Assembly: GCA_009617715.1 (NCBI GenBank)
Contig: VTFK01000155.1
Coordinates: 1,272,279-1,336,278, forward strand
Length of the DNA: 64,000 nucleotides
From: Plectrocnemia conspersa
Taxonomy: Eukaryota > Arthropoda > Insecta > Trichoptera > Polycentropodidae
Direction of reading: 5' to 3'
Shown: positions 53,401-56,110 of the stretch, one piece after another
How the letters are laid out: each line of letters begins with the position of its first letter
Position numbering within the stretch: position 1 is the stretch's first letter
Notes under the pieces: generated by a model
The model's input: the letters and a program-made list of their open reading frames with translations, nothing else
Database searches by the model: none
Told to the model about the DNA's origin: nothing
Translations under genes and position numbers: made by a program

Positions 53401-53635
53401 TGATAGAAACTGGTTAAATATGCGTAATTATAGTTTCAAAGAGAATCTAAGGGAAGTGCTGAAATCTTCCAAAGGCAGCCACAATATCATGGCTCCGATT
53501 CACGGGGTAAAGAATTCTCCATCGCCGAAAGTTTTGAATAAGAAGGAAAATCAGCAAAATTCACCAATAGATCAAAACTCTACGAATAACCAGCAATTAG
53601 ATAGTGATAAAAGTGATAATAGAACAGACGTTTAA
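7286..53635 (+). CDS. Ac3: Adenylyl cyclase, type 3-like, 27 coding exons (whole gene span)
   Basis: Makes cAMP from ATP at the plasma membrane downstream of G proteins. Joined exons give 1,675 residues; mammalian AC3 is about 1,140. Order: soluble N-terminus (1-245), TM1-6 (about 246-405), C1 (about 470-660), linker, TM7-12 (about 806-1185), C2 (about 1215-1410), tail to 1675. C1 has metal aspartates D489 (LFADIKGF) and D533 (LLGDCYYC), 44 residues apart as in AC5. C2 has K1285, D1360, N1367, R1371 and K1407, matching the ATP-site residues of AC2, so the enzyme looks active. Type 3 is suggested by [33 protein letters not shown] and the helix before C1. All 26 introns are GT-AG and phases agree throughout. 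Start is ATG 7286, preceded by an in-frame TAA. Odd points are the long N-terminus, the large outer loop and the long tail. The subtype call is by memory of family motifs; membership of class III membrane cyclases is near certain. Confidence 0.93.
7921..8139 (-). CDS. Unassigned minus-strand ORF in cyclase intron 1
   Basis: 72 codons, ATG at 8137-8139. The middle ([39 protein letters not shown]) is hydrophilic, Lys/Ser-rich and unlike a random AT-rich translation. A GTTTGT donor could follow SRQ at about 7963. No family recognised. It could be an exon of an antisense gene, a retrocopy or chance. Confidence 0.25.
   Translation of the reverse strand: MVQSSKGKHAKANILPFETVFSDFRIGIVPSKTNQERNKKTEEPNPVSPKSKSATRSLSRQGLWKNNNVIIM
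8286..8935. repeat. Degenerate short tandem repeat, ATTCTGACC-TTTAATATAA type
   Basis: Units of about 20-35 bases built on AATTCTGACCATTTAATATA recur at 8775-8935. The reverse complement occurs at 8286-8400, so the two arrays face each other around a central stretch with GCGAGCGAGCGGGAGCG (8481-8500). The same unit family reappears at 56945-57185. Confidence 0.55.
8938..9418. mobile_element. mariner-like MITE, TA duplication, about 37-bp inverted ends
   Basis: Left end TAGTCCATCCAAGAT and onward, right end the complement TAGTCCACCCAAGAT, with GCGCTCATC-like sequence further in on both sides. TA duplicates at 8936-8937 and 9419-9420. 481 bases, AT-rich, no ORF. A similar TATAGTCCAC end occurs alone at 839-848. 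Lies in cyclase intron 1. Confidence 0.7.
11786..12190. repeat. ACCGGTATTT-bearing repeat with internal direct duplication
   Basis: The start has two facing ACCGGTATTT motifs (about 11799-11835), seen in hAT-type ends. Two related blocks of about 65 bases follow at 11852-11925 and 12061-12125, sharing ATATTCT, CAATGACGG/CAGTGACGG and ACTTGCGTGTTATTT. The 106-codon ORF here is judged chance. Confidence 0.4.
16195..16328 (+). CDS. Ac3: Adenylyl cyclase exon 2 (residues 27-71)
   Basis: Found by phase logic: exon 1 ends in phase 1 and exon 3 starts in phase 0, so an exon converting 1 to 0 is needed between them. This 134-base segment has an AACAG acceptor and a GAG/GTACCG donor, is open in exactly that frame, and is clearly richer in GC than the AT-rich DNA around it. 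It encodes a Ser/Glu-rich soluble stretch. The strongest ORF here is antisense and spurious. Confidence 0.75.
16329..19458 (+). other. Cyclase intron 2 (3.1 kb)
   Basis: Contains the truncated piggyBac-like MITE and a short hairpin AAAATGG-TGTGCG-CCATTTT at about 17406-17425. A GC-richer stretch at 18045-18085 (CCCCCGCTTCGCTCAGGC) is unexplained. Confidence 0.7.
16937..17153. mobile_element. Truncated piggyBac-like MITE
   Basis: The right end at 17110-17153 reads GGTGACTCACTAAAAGTCGC, TGGCGACTAAAGGG then TTAA. The left end near 16937 has a related but shortened form with CGCCAGTGACCAGTGAGTC. The left end lacks the outer CCCTTTAGT. Lies in cyclase intron 2. Confidence 0.4.
19459..19650 (+). 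CDS. Ac3: Adenylyl cyclase exon 3 (residues 72-135)
   Basis: 192 bases, phase 0 to 0, after a CCTTTCGCCTTTCAG acceptor and before GTAATC. It encodes an acidic soluble segment ([18 protein letters not shown] and following) with helical character and no membrane segment. I recognise no domain. Confidence 0.8.
19724..19831 (+). CDS. Ac3: Adenylyl cyclase exon 4 (residues 136-171)
   Basis: 108 bases, phase 0 to 0, 73 bases after exon 3. Acceptor is GCACCGCAG and the donor is ACG/GTATTT. The frame is open and the Ser/Ala/Glu-rich composition fits the neighbouring exons. Being a multiple of three with a weak donor, it could be a cassette exon. Confidence 0.65.
19917..19970. repeat. Hairpin, 23-bp arms with one mismatch, 8-base loop
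   Basis: Arms 19917-19939 and 19948-19970 with the core CTATCCGAAAG / CTTTCGGATGG. It lies 85 bases after exon 4, in intron 4 of the cyclase gene, close enough to affect splicing of that exon. Confidence 0.85.
20443..20476 (+). repeat. Poly-T tract, followed by further T and A runs to 20664
   Basis: A run of about 34 T, then CATA/TACA-rich sequence, an 18-T run at about 20625 and a 14-A run at about 20651. Simple-sequence DNA in cyclase intron 4. The ORF across it is low complexity and not a gene. Confidence 0.9.
21149..21248 (+). CDS. Ac3: Adenylyl cyclase exon 5 (residues 172-204)
   Basis: 100 bases, phase 0 to 1, with a TTTTTGTTTAG acceptor and GTAAGC donor. It encodes a Lys/Ser/Thr-rich hydrophilic linker ([18 protein letters not shown]). 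Confidence 0.78.
22306..22876. mobile_element. piggyBac-like MITE with TTAA duplication
   Basis: TTAA at 22302-22305 and 22877-22880 flanks ends reading CCCTTTG inward on the left and CACTTTG on the right. Internally it is AT-rich with no ORF, and near its right end carries the 18-bp palindrome at 22844-22861. TTAA target sites and CCCTTTG-like ends are typical of piggyBac. Lies in cyclase intron 5. Confidence 0.6.
22844..22861. repeat. Perfect 18-bp palindrome CGCCGTACATGTACGGCG
   Basis: Self-complementary without a spacer, GC-rich inside AT-rich DNA, 15 bases inside the right end of the MITE at 22306-22876. It may be a transposase-binding or fold-back part of that element. Confidence 0.8.
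24244..24317 (+). CDS. Ac3: Adenylyl cyclase exon 6 (residues 205-229)
   Basis: 74 bases, phase 1 to 0, TTGTTGCAG acceptor and GTATTT donor. It encodes [20 protein letters not shown], a conserved-looking juxtamembrane segment just before TM1. Confidence 0.85.
24318..25863 (+). other. Cyclase intron 6 (1.5 kb)
   Basis: Mainly the minus-strand jockey-type remnant; the rest is plain AT-rich sequence. Confidence 0.75.
24690..25130 (-). pseudogene. jockey-type non-LTR reverse transcriptase remnant
   Basis: On the minus strand, [19 protein letters not shown] and, after a frame break, [21 protein letters not shown] match the RT fingers and palm of jockey-clade elements (YRPISLLP..., FLDI-QAFDKVW). 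It has stops and frameshifts. The plus-strand ORF here is its shadow. Lies in cyclase intron 6. Confidence 0.75.
25864..25956 (+). CDS. Ac3: Adenylyl cyclase exon 7 (residues 230-260, start of TM1)
   Basis: 93 bases, phase 0 to 0. The basic stretch [13 protein letters not shown] followed by [11 protein letters not shown] matches the AC3 pattern of a YFKRQR-like motif leading into TM1. It is followed by the longest intron of the gene (10.6 kb). Confidence 0.9.
26497..26700 (-). pseudogene. non-LTR element C-terminal remnant
   Basis: Minus strand encodes [20 protein letters not shown] and [18 protein letters not shown], the region after the RT in elements ending with the YLGHIMRG motif. It lies 1.8 kb downstream (on the minus strand) of the YADD piece, a gap partly explained by the 364-bp insertion at 27705. 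Confidence 0.75.
27705..28068. mobile_element. DNA transposon fragment with CAGGGACGTCA inverted ends
   Basis: Left end CAGGGACGTCATTTGA, right end the complement of CAGGGACGTCACTT. 364 bases. No matching target duplication was seen. Related ends occur at 40833, 41883 and 47777, making a family. It sits between two pieces of an older non-LTR element (26.5-28.7 kb) and probably inserted into it. Confidence 0.6.
28510..28720 (-). pseudogene. non-LTR reverse transcriptase remnant with YADD box
   Basis: Minus strand reads [20 protein letters not shown], a stop after VQK, then [10 protein letters not shown] and another stop. The AYADD box is the RT catalytic motif. It probably belongs to the same original element as the piece at 26497-26690, which is the later part in the same orientation. 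Confidence 0.8.
29090..30365 (+). repeat. Cluster of related dispersed repeat copies
   Basis: Blocks recur at about 29090-29330, 29340-29500 and 30060-30365. Shared parts are AACAGCTGTTGCT, a GGAGCGG(G) block, AAGTATGCATATT followed by CAAACATCTGGC or like, and CTTTATGCAGCG. An inverted copy lies at 37497-37790. I cannot name the family. Confidence 0.6.
34570..34765 (-). CDS. Unassigned minus-strand ORF in cyclase intron 7
   Basis: About 65 open codons ending at TAA 34570-34572. The last part reads [40 protein letters not shown]. An AG acceptor (GGTGTTTTACAG) lies in the 5' part and a TTTTTTTCTTAG/GTAAGT-bounded micro-exon candidate of 35 bases at about 34976-35010. No family recognised; possible last exon of a nested gene or a retrocopy. 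Confidence 0.25.
36583..36763 (+). CDS. Ac3: Adenylyl cyclase exon 8 (residues 261-320, TM1-TM3)
   Basis: 181 bases, phase 0 to 1, TTTAATTTTAG acceptor and GTCTGT donor. It encodes hydrophobic stretches [28 protein letters not shown] and [13 protein letters not shown]. Longer ORFs overlapping it in other frames are shadows. Confidence 0.9.
36835..37013 (+). CDS. Ac3: Adenylyl cyclase exon 9 (residues 321-380, TM4-TM5)
   Basis: 179 bases, phase 1 to 0, 71 bases after exon 8. It encodes [19 protein letters not shown] and a following hydrophobic segment. The Pro-Leu-Pro-Leu turn resembles the LPLSLSP turn of AC3. Confidence 0.9.
37497..37790 (-). repeat. Inverted copy of the 29-30 kb repeat
   Basis: Reads on the minus strand through AACAGCTGTTGCTAC, GATTATCAAAAAAA, the GGAGCGGGTTCTTA block and GTATGCATATTTTCAAACAT. 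The order matches 29090-29330. Lies in cyclase intron 9. Confidence 0.6.
40489..40708. mobile_element. Short piggyBac-like MITE with TTAA duplication
   Basis: TTAA at 40485-40488 and 40709-40712. Ends read CTCTTTGATCGCGG on the left and CTCTTTCACCACGG on the right (inward), 10 of 14 alike. 220 bases. It has a 66-codon minus-strand ORF across nearly its full length, judged chance. Lies in cyclase intron 9. Confidence 0.65.
40833..40967 (+). mobile_element. Second copy of the CAGGGACGTCA family
   Basis: Starts CTGGGGCGTCATTCC, runs through a G-run of about a dozen bases and GCAAAAATTGGCCAGTCA, then ATTTCATTAAATGACAT. It joins the direct arm copy of the fold-back family at 40968. Confidence 0.5.
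41092..41326. mobile_element. Fold-back element with about 113-bp arms
   Basis: An inverted repeat centred at about 41209 runs from TAAACCGAATTTT to its complement, with GTCAAAAGCAATAAAATCGT on both arms. Weaker pairing extends out to about 41045-41375. Direct partial copies of one arm lie at 40968-41130 and 47968-48120, and a 27-base piece at 3392-3418, so it is a repeat family. Lies in cyclase intron 9. Confidence 0.75.
41883..42260 (+). mobile_element. CAGGGACGTCA-family copy plus partial direct duplicate
   Basis: CAGGGAAGTCATTTC at 41883, G-run, then TTAGCCAGTCAGTTG. The CCAGTCAGTTG block recurs at 42230. The flanking block with ATACACATTCACTG (about 41610-41740) recurs as ATACACATTCATTG (about 42078-42200), a direct repeat with a period near 470 bases. 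Confidence 0.5.
42797..42989 (+). CDS. Ac3: Adenylyl cyclase exon 10 (residues 381-444, TM6 and signalling helix)
   Basis: 193 bases, phase 0 to 1, TTCTCTTCTCTTCCAG acceptor. It encodes [18 protein letters not shown] (TM6), then a charged helix with [12 protein letters not shown] and [12 protein letters not shown], the helical-domain coiled coil that joins membrane and catalytic parts. It aligns well with AC3. Confidence 0.94.
42990..44703 (+). other. Cyclase intron 10 (1.7 kb)
   Basis: No supported feature. The frame of exon 10 stays open about 80 codons into it, giving a false extension. A weak B-box-like GAGTTCAAATCCC lies at about 44010. Confidence 0.75.
44704..44853 (+). CDS. Ac3: Adenylyl cyclase exon 11 (residues 445-494, start of C1)
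   Basis: 150 bases, phase 1 to 1. It encodes [11 protein letters not shown], then [20 protein letters not shown] with the first metal-binding aspartate D489. The donor is the GT right after CACGG; reading on past it gives a stop, while splicing there gives the expected [15 protein letters not shown]. Confidence 0.95.
44925..45004 (+). CDS. Ac3: Adenylyl cyclase exon 12 (residues 495-521)
   Basis: 80 bases, phase 1 to 0, ACAATTTCAG acceptor and GTGAGT donor. It encodes [19 protein letters not shown] and ARFDKLAA, a core C1 helix. Confidence 0.95.
45247..45396 (+). CDS. Ac3: Adenylyl cyclase exon 13 (residues 522-571)
   Basis: 150 bases, phase 0 to 0. It holds the second metal aspartate D533 in [16 protein letters not shown] and the [19 protein letters not shown] helix. 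It is among the most conserved parts of the family. Confidence 0.96.
46047..46215. mobile_element. Fold-back element with about 80-bp arms
   Basis: Arms 46047-46130 and 46134-46215 share ATCAGGCGC at the ends, and AGAGTGAGTGAGA and GCTCGC-containing blocks inside. A single related arm lies at 21905-21975 in intron 5 (TTTCACTCACTCTCGTCACT). Lies in cyclase intron 13. Confidence 0.65.
47640..47735 (+). pseudogene. Small reverse transcriptase fragment
   Basis: Plus strand reads [20 protein letters not shown], matching the [11 protein letters not shown] palm motif of non-LTR reverse transcriptases. It is about 30 codons long and bounded by stops. Lies in cyclase intron 13. Confidence 0.65.
47777..47964. 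mobile_element. Short CAGGGACGTCA-family copy
   Basis: Left CAGGGACGTCATTTC with a G-run, right end complement CAGAGGCGTCATCTT with a matching C-run, 188 bases. It directly precedes a copy of the fold-back arm at 47968. The same pairing of families is seen at 40833-40968. Confidence 0.6.
48440..48576 (+). CDS. Ac3: Adenylyl cyclase exon 14 (residues 572-617)
   Basis: 137 bases, phase 0 to 2, TCGCTTTCAG acceptor. It encodes [39 protein letters not shown]. The residue after WS is Tyr602, where many cyclases have Asn and AC3 has Thr. Confidence 0.96.
48655..48825 (+). CDS. Ac3: Adenylyl cyclase exon 15 (residues 617-673, end of C1)
   Basis: 171 bases, phase 2 to 2. It encodes [20 protein letters not shown], then the conserved [16 protein letters not shown] and a basic stretch [11 protein letters not shown] that leaves the C1 fold. 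Confidence 0.95.
48889..49015 (+). CDS. Ac3: Adenylyl cyclase exon 16 (residues 674-716, C1b linker)
   Basis: 127 bases, phase 2 to 0, ATTTTCAG acceptor and GTAATA donor. It encodes a helical, polar linker ([20 protein letters not shown]). It corresponds to the poorly conserved C1b region. Confidence 0.88.
49016..49392 (+). other. Cyclase intron 16 (377 bases)
   Basis: AT-rich; nothing recognised. Confidence 0.8.
49393..49527 (+). CDS. Ac3: Adenylyl cyclase exon 17 (residues 717-761, C1b linker)
   Basis: 135 bases, phase 0 to 0, between a TTTATAG acceptor and GTGCAG donor. The product is polar and unrecognised, part of the variable linker. As a multiple of three it could be optional. Confidence 0.8.
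49592..49803 (+). CDS. Ac3: Adenylyl cyclase exon 18 (residues 762-831, TM7)
   Basis: 212 bases, phase 0 to 2. It encodes [20 protein letters not shown], equivalent to the LSMRFMDPEMETRY stretch of AC3, then TM7 [20 protein letters not shown]. Confidence 0.92.
49863..50051 (+). CDS. Ac3: Adenylyl cyclase exon 19 (residues 832-894, TM8-TM9)
   Basis: 189 bases, phase 2 to 2. It encodes TM8 ([19 protein letters not shown]), an acidic inner loop ([13 protein letters not shown]), a basic patch NRNRR and TM9 ([12 protein letters not shown]). Confidence 0.92.
50117..50866 (+). CDS. Ac3: Adenylyl cyclase exon 20 (residues 895-1144, outer loop and TM10-TM11)
   Basis: The largest internal exon, 750 bases, phase 2 to 2. 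It encodes a roughly 190-residue loop between TM9 and TM10, on the outer side by family topology. Seven N-X-S/T sequons are visible (NRS, NST, NAS, NET, NRS, NSS, NLS), along with several cysteines and a charged middle ([12 protein letters not shown]). Then come TM10 ([17 protein letters not shown]) and TM11 ([20 protein letters not shown]), and another sequon in FNSSPLC. Confidence 0.93.
50933..51297 (+). CDS. Ac3: Adenylyl cyclase exon 21 (residues 1145-1266, TM12 and start of C2)
   Basis: 365 bases, phase 2 to 1. It encodes TM12 ([19 protein letters not shown]), the helical domain ([20 protein letters not shown]) and the C2 start: [34 protein letters not shown]. Ile1259 sits where forskolin-sensitive cyclases have Leu (L912 of AC2). 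The next 78 bases are an intron that stays partly open and should not be translated. Confidence 0.95.
51376..51482 (+). CDS. Ac3: Adenylyl cyclase exon 22 (residues 1267-1302)
   Basis: 107 bases, phase 1 to 0. It encodes [20 protein letters not shown], then [16 protein letters not shown]. Lys1285 is the adenine-contacting lysine. Ala1289 replaces the serine (S942 of AC2) of the forskolin pocket, as in mammalian AC9. Confidence 0.96.
51557..51671 (+). CDS. Ac3: Adenylyl cyclase exon 23 (residues 1303-1340)
   Basis: 115 bases, phase 0 to 1, AAAATAG acceptor and GTATGT donor. It encodes [20 protein letters not shown] and NNFHLRVG, the C2 helix and following strand. Confidence 0.94.
51672..52437 (+). 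other. Cyclase intron 23 (766 bases)
   Basis: Contains the SalI-type hairpin at 52148-52182. Otherwise nothing recognised. Confidence 0.8.
52148..52182. repeat. Perfect 13-bp hairpin, 9-base loop
   Basis: TCGGTCGACGAGA (52148-52160) pairs with TCTCGTCGACCGA (52170-52182). Lies in cyclase intron 23. Confidence 0.8.
52438..52583 (+). CDS. Ac3: Adenylyl cyclase exon 24 (residues 1341-1389)
   Basis: 146 bases, phase 1 to 0, TTTCTTTCAG acceptor. It encodes [20 protein letters not shown] and [16 protein letters not shown]1360, N1367 and R1371 align with the purine- and phosphate-binding residues of AC2. Confidence 0.96.
52648..52846 (+). CDS. Ac3: Adenylyl cyclase exon 25 (residues 1390-1455, end of C2)
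   Basis: 199 bases, phase 0 to 1. It encodes [20 protein letters not shown] with the conserved Lys1407, then METYFVVGR that closes C2, and an Arg-rich start of the tail ([13 protein letters not shown]). The donor is GTTAGT. Confidence 0.93.
52911..53082 (+). CDS. Ac3: Adenylyl cyclase exon 26 (residues 1456-1512, tail)
   Basis: 172 bases, phase 1 to 2, CATATTTTAG acceptor and AAG/GTATTT donor. It encodes a Ser/Asn/Arg-rich, apparently disordered tail with several R-X-X-S/T-type sites (RRSTTRASS). Confidence 0.85.
53146..53635 (+). CDS. Ac3: Adenylyl cyclase exon 27 (residues 1513-1675 and stop)
   Basis: 490 bases, TTTTTAATTGTAG acceptor, ending at TAA 53633-53635. It encodes a disordered tail with a small internal repeat ([16 protein letters not shown]) and a C-terminus of RTDV. 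That end fits a class I PDZ-binding motif (T at -2, V at 0). I do not know whether other insect Ac3 proteins share this tail. Confidence 0.88.
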
Positions 53636-54652
53636 CTATAGTTTGAAATTGTACGAATACTTTTTGAGAATTAATATTTTACTAGACAATTTTGATGATT
53701 ACGTGTATTTATTTATTAAGACGAAATAATCCTTTTTAAATTATTTTTATGTGTATATTTAATAAAATATATCATTAAAACAATGAATTAACATCGTTTT
53801 TATTTCTTTTTTTAATTTTATTATACATAAGTGTCAGGTAAAAACATTGTTTTAAATGCATTATTGGTTCTAAACTACAAAAATGAAACCATAAATTATT
53901 TTGATAATACTATCGTTAGTTGTTATTATTATAGTTCAGTTTTGAGTTCAATCGATTAGCTCAAGTAGCTGTATATATATAAATGTGAAAAAATCTTGTA
54001 TATAAATTTTATTCATTAAACTTCTCAACTTAATAAAAATCTGATTATAATATTTCAATAAACACAAATGCATAACATCATGAATCATATAGTATGCTGA
54101 TCCATCACTCAACCTCATAAGTGAGACAATTTCAGTAGCTGCAAAATACTTTCCAGTTCATTCAGGTCCAGCCCCAGCATATTTAGCACCCCAAGCAAAA
54201 CTACGTTGCTCCCCCCCCCTCCACATTTTCAACACATTACTACATTTAAAAATGAGCGGATATATATTTAAATATCATAGTGTATGATATTTAATTCTCT
54301 ACCTCCCATTCATATAAATCGAATTAGAAATAAATATTTTAAAAATAAACATTATTTTTTGCAGTTGCCTGTGCACATAATTATTATTATTTCGTATTAT
54401 AAATTCTGATGCAATAATCGTATTATCAGCATTTTGCCCCCCCCCCTTCCCTGACTCGCTATAACGCACGCATCAAACGGTGTTTCAATCGTGCGTTAGT
54501 ATTTGTTTGCCTGTCGTCGGGAGAGTATGTCAAAGTGAAGAATATTCTTGCGCTTCTCAATTATGTTTTGACTTAACAAGTAGATTTAATAAGTTTACTT
54601 CGTTAAATAATTTTAATTTAAACTAACTTTAATTTAAATAAAATTCATAGCG
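53636..54652. other. Cyclase 3' UTR and intergenic region
   Basis: 3' UTR with AATAAA at 53761, then AT-rich DNA. Two C-runs (about 54211 and 54438) resemble the G-runs of the CAGGGACGTCA family. A GC-richer stretch at 54440-54560 may be the promoter of the next gene. Confidence 0.5.
53761..53766 (+). promoter_or_regulatory. Candidate polyadenylation signal of the cyclase gene
   Basis: An AATAAA hexamer lies 126 bases after the stop codon. Others occur around 54057, so the 3' UTR may be about 0.15 or 0.45 kb. In such AT-rich DNA the motif is common by chance. Confidence 0.4.
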
Positions 54653-54742
54653 ATGGCCGAAAGATATAATGATTCCAATGAATCGGATTTCGTGTTTGAA
54701 AGGTGTAAATCGAATTCGGATGAAGATTATTGCAATTACGAA
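54653..54742 (+). CDS. Candidate first exon upstream of the anoctamin gene (or uORF)
   Basis: ATG 54653 opens 30 codons (MAERYNDSNESDFVFERCKS then an acidic end) up to a GAA/GTAAGT donor at 54743. It lies between GC-richer patches (54440-54650 and 54820-54950), as expected near a promoter. Its phase 0 end cannot join the anoctamin exon at 55882 as coding sequence: the joined frame meets a stop at 55891-55893. So it is a 5' leader exon carrying an overlapping uORF, part of another transcript, or chance. Confidence 0.35.
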
Positions 54743-55881
54743 GTAAGTTTTATTTTAAATAATTTAGGTTTAATTTATTTGGAAATGTAAAAAAAAATAT
54801 GTTGTGTTTTATTGCGAACGTTCAAGAAACCGCGTGTGCTTGACGTCGTCGGTTCTTAGTAGGAAATGCGTTTGTGTGCATGCATAAACAATGACAAAAA
54901 GGCATAGCATGGTCTCGTTCTACGCTCGATTAAAATGGAGTGAATAAATTAATAAAAAATATTAAATTTGCTTACTTTCGTAATATTTAAATGGGGGGGG
55001 TGTACTTTTTTTTATTGTGAAAGAGCTTACACATGTGGGAATTATTGAGTAGCCAAATATAAGCAAATATTTTCAGTTTTTTTTTAATAATATACTAATA
55101 ATAAACCCCCATACTATTTTTTTTTTTAATAAAATAAATCAAAACAATTTGATAAAATCGATGCATTTATTAATTAAGTTTAATATAATGCTCATTATTT
55201 TACCATACATTAAAATTATTGATAATTCACAAGAACAAACACAAACTTCAAGGCCATGTCAAACGATAAAATATGCTGGTACTCATTATAATAATATTTT
55301 GCAATATGTCTGAAAAAATATCAATGCCATACAGGTATTTTTTAAATAATGAAAATCAGTATACTTTTGCTTCTACAACGTTAAACATTTGACAAAAAAT
55401 ATTAAAAATCTGAATTTATTTTATGATTTAATGGCCGCTAAAAGTGGTGTTTACACCAAAGTGAAAATAAATATGTCCATTGAAACGTCTATTTAGGCGT
55501 TTGAAGGTAAATTTATTTCTATTTGTCGTTTTCATCAAGACCAGTATTTGTTAACCGCAATAATTAAATGATTCACACTTATAATTCAACAACAATATGC
55601 ATAAGTATTTATATATCTATATAAAAAAAATCCGGTCAAAAGTCACACTGAATAACCTATTTTTATTTATGTGTATATCTTATTAACTGTCATTGAATAT
55701 GATTCACACAGTAAAAACAAACGTTTAGTAACACTATACTTTAGTTGATACTATTTTAATAAACATTTATATGAACCTGTGATATTAACTATTTTATACA
55801 AACTTATTATGCAAAATAAACTCATACGAGGAAATGTTATATAATATTGTAATTGTTGGTTGAATGTATTGTTTTGATCAG
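54743..55881 (+). other. Leader intron candidate before anoctamin exon 1
   Basis: After a GC-richer first 200 bases (ACGTCGTCGG, GCATGC), AT-rich DNA without a recognisable exon. Confidence 0.5.
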
Positions 55882-55885
55882 CGGG

Positions 55886-56110
55886 ATGTCTGAAGGGGAC
55901 CCGTCTTTAGAAGAATGTAGCCCACAAGAACCGCTTAGCCCTACGGATAGGCATGTGGGTAGAATCGGGAGCTTGATTGGAAGTCCCCTTCATGTCATCT
56001 ACAGCATCAATGATTTGGCGAGGCAAACGTCCAGTCTCATCAATGAAGAAAAAGAGAGCTCTGCTATAACATCAACACCGCCTGGATCATCTGTGAAGCA
56101 AAATGACGAG
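55886..56110 (+). CDS. Anoctamin exon 1 (residues 1-75)
   Basis: The exon begins at 55882 after TTTTGATCAG and has only four bases before ATG 55886, so more leader lies upstream. It ends GAC GAG/GTAATC, phase 0. The product is Ser/Pro/Glu-rich (MSEGDPSLEECSPQEPLSP) and cytosolic. The start is inferred because no in-frame upstream exon was found. Confidence 0.75.
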
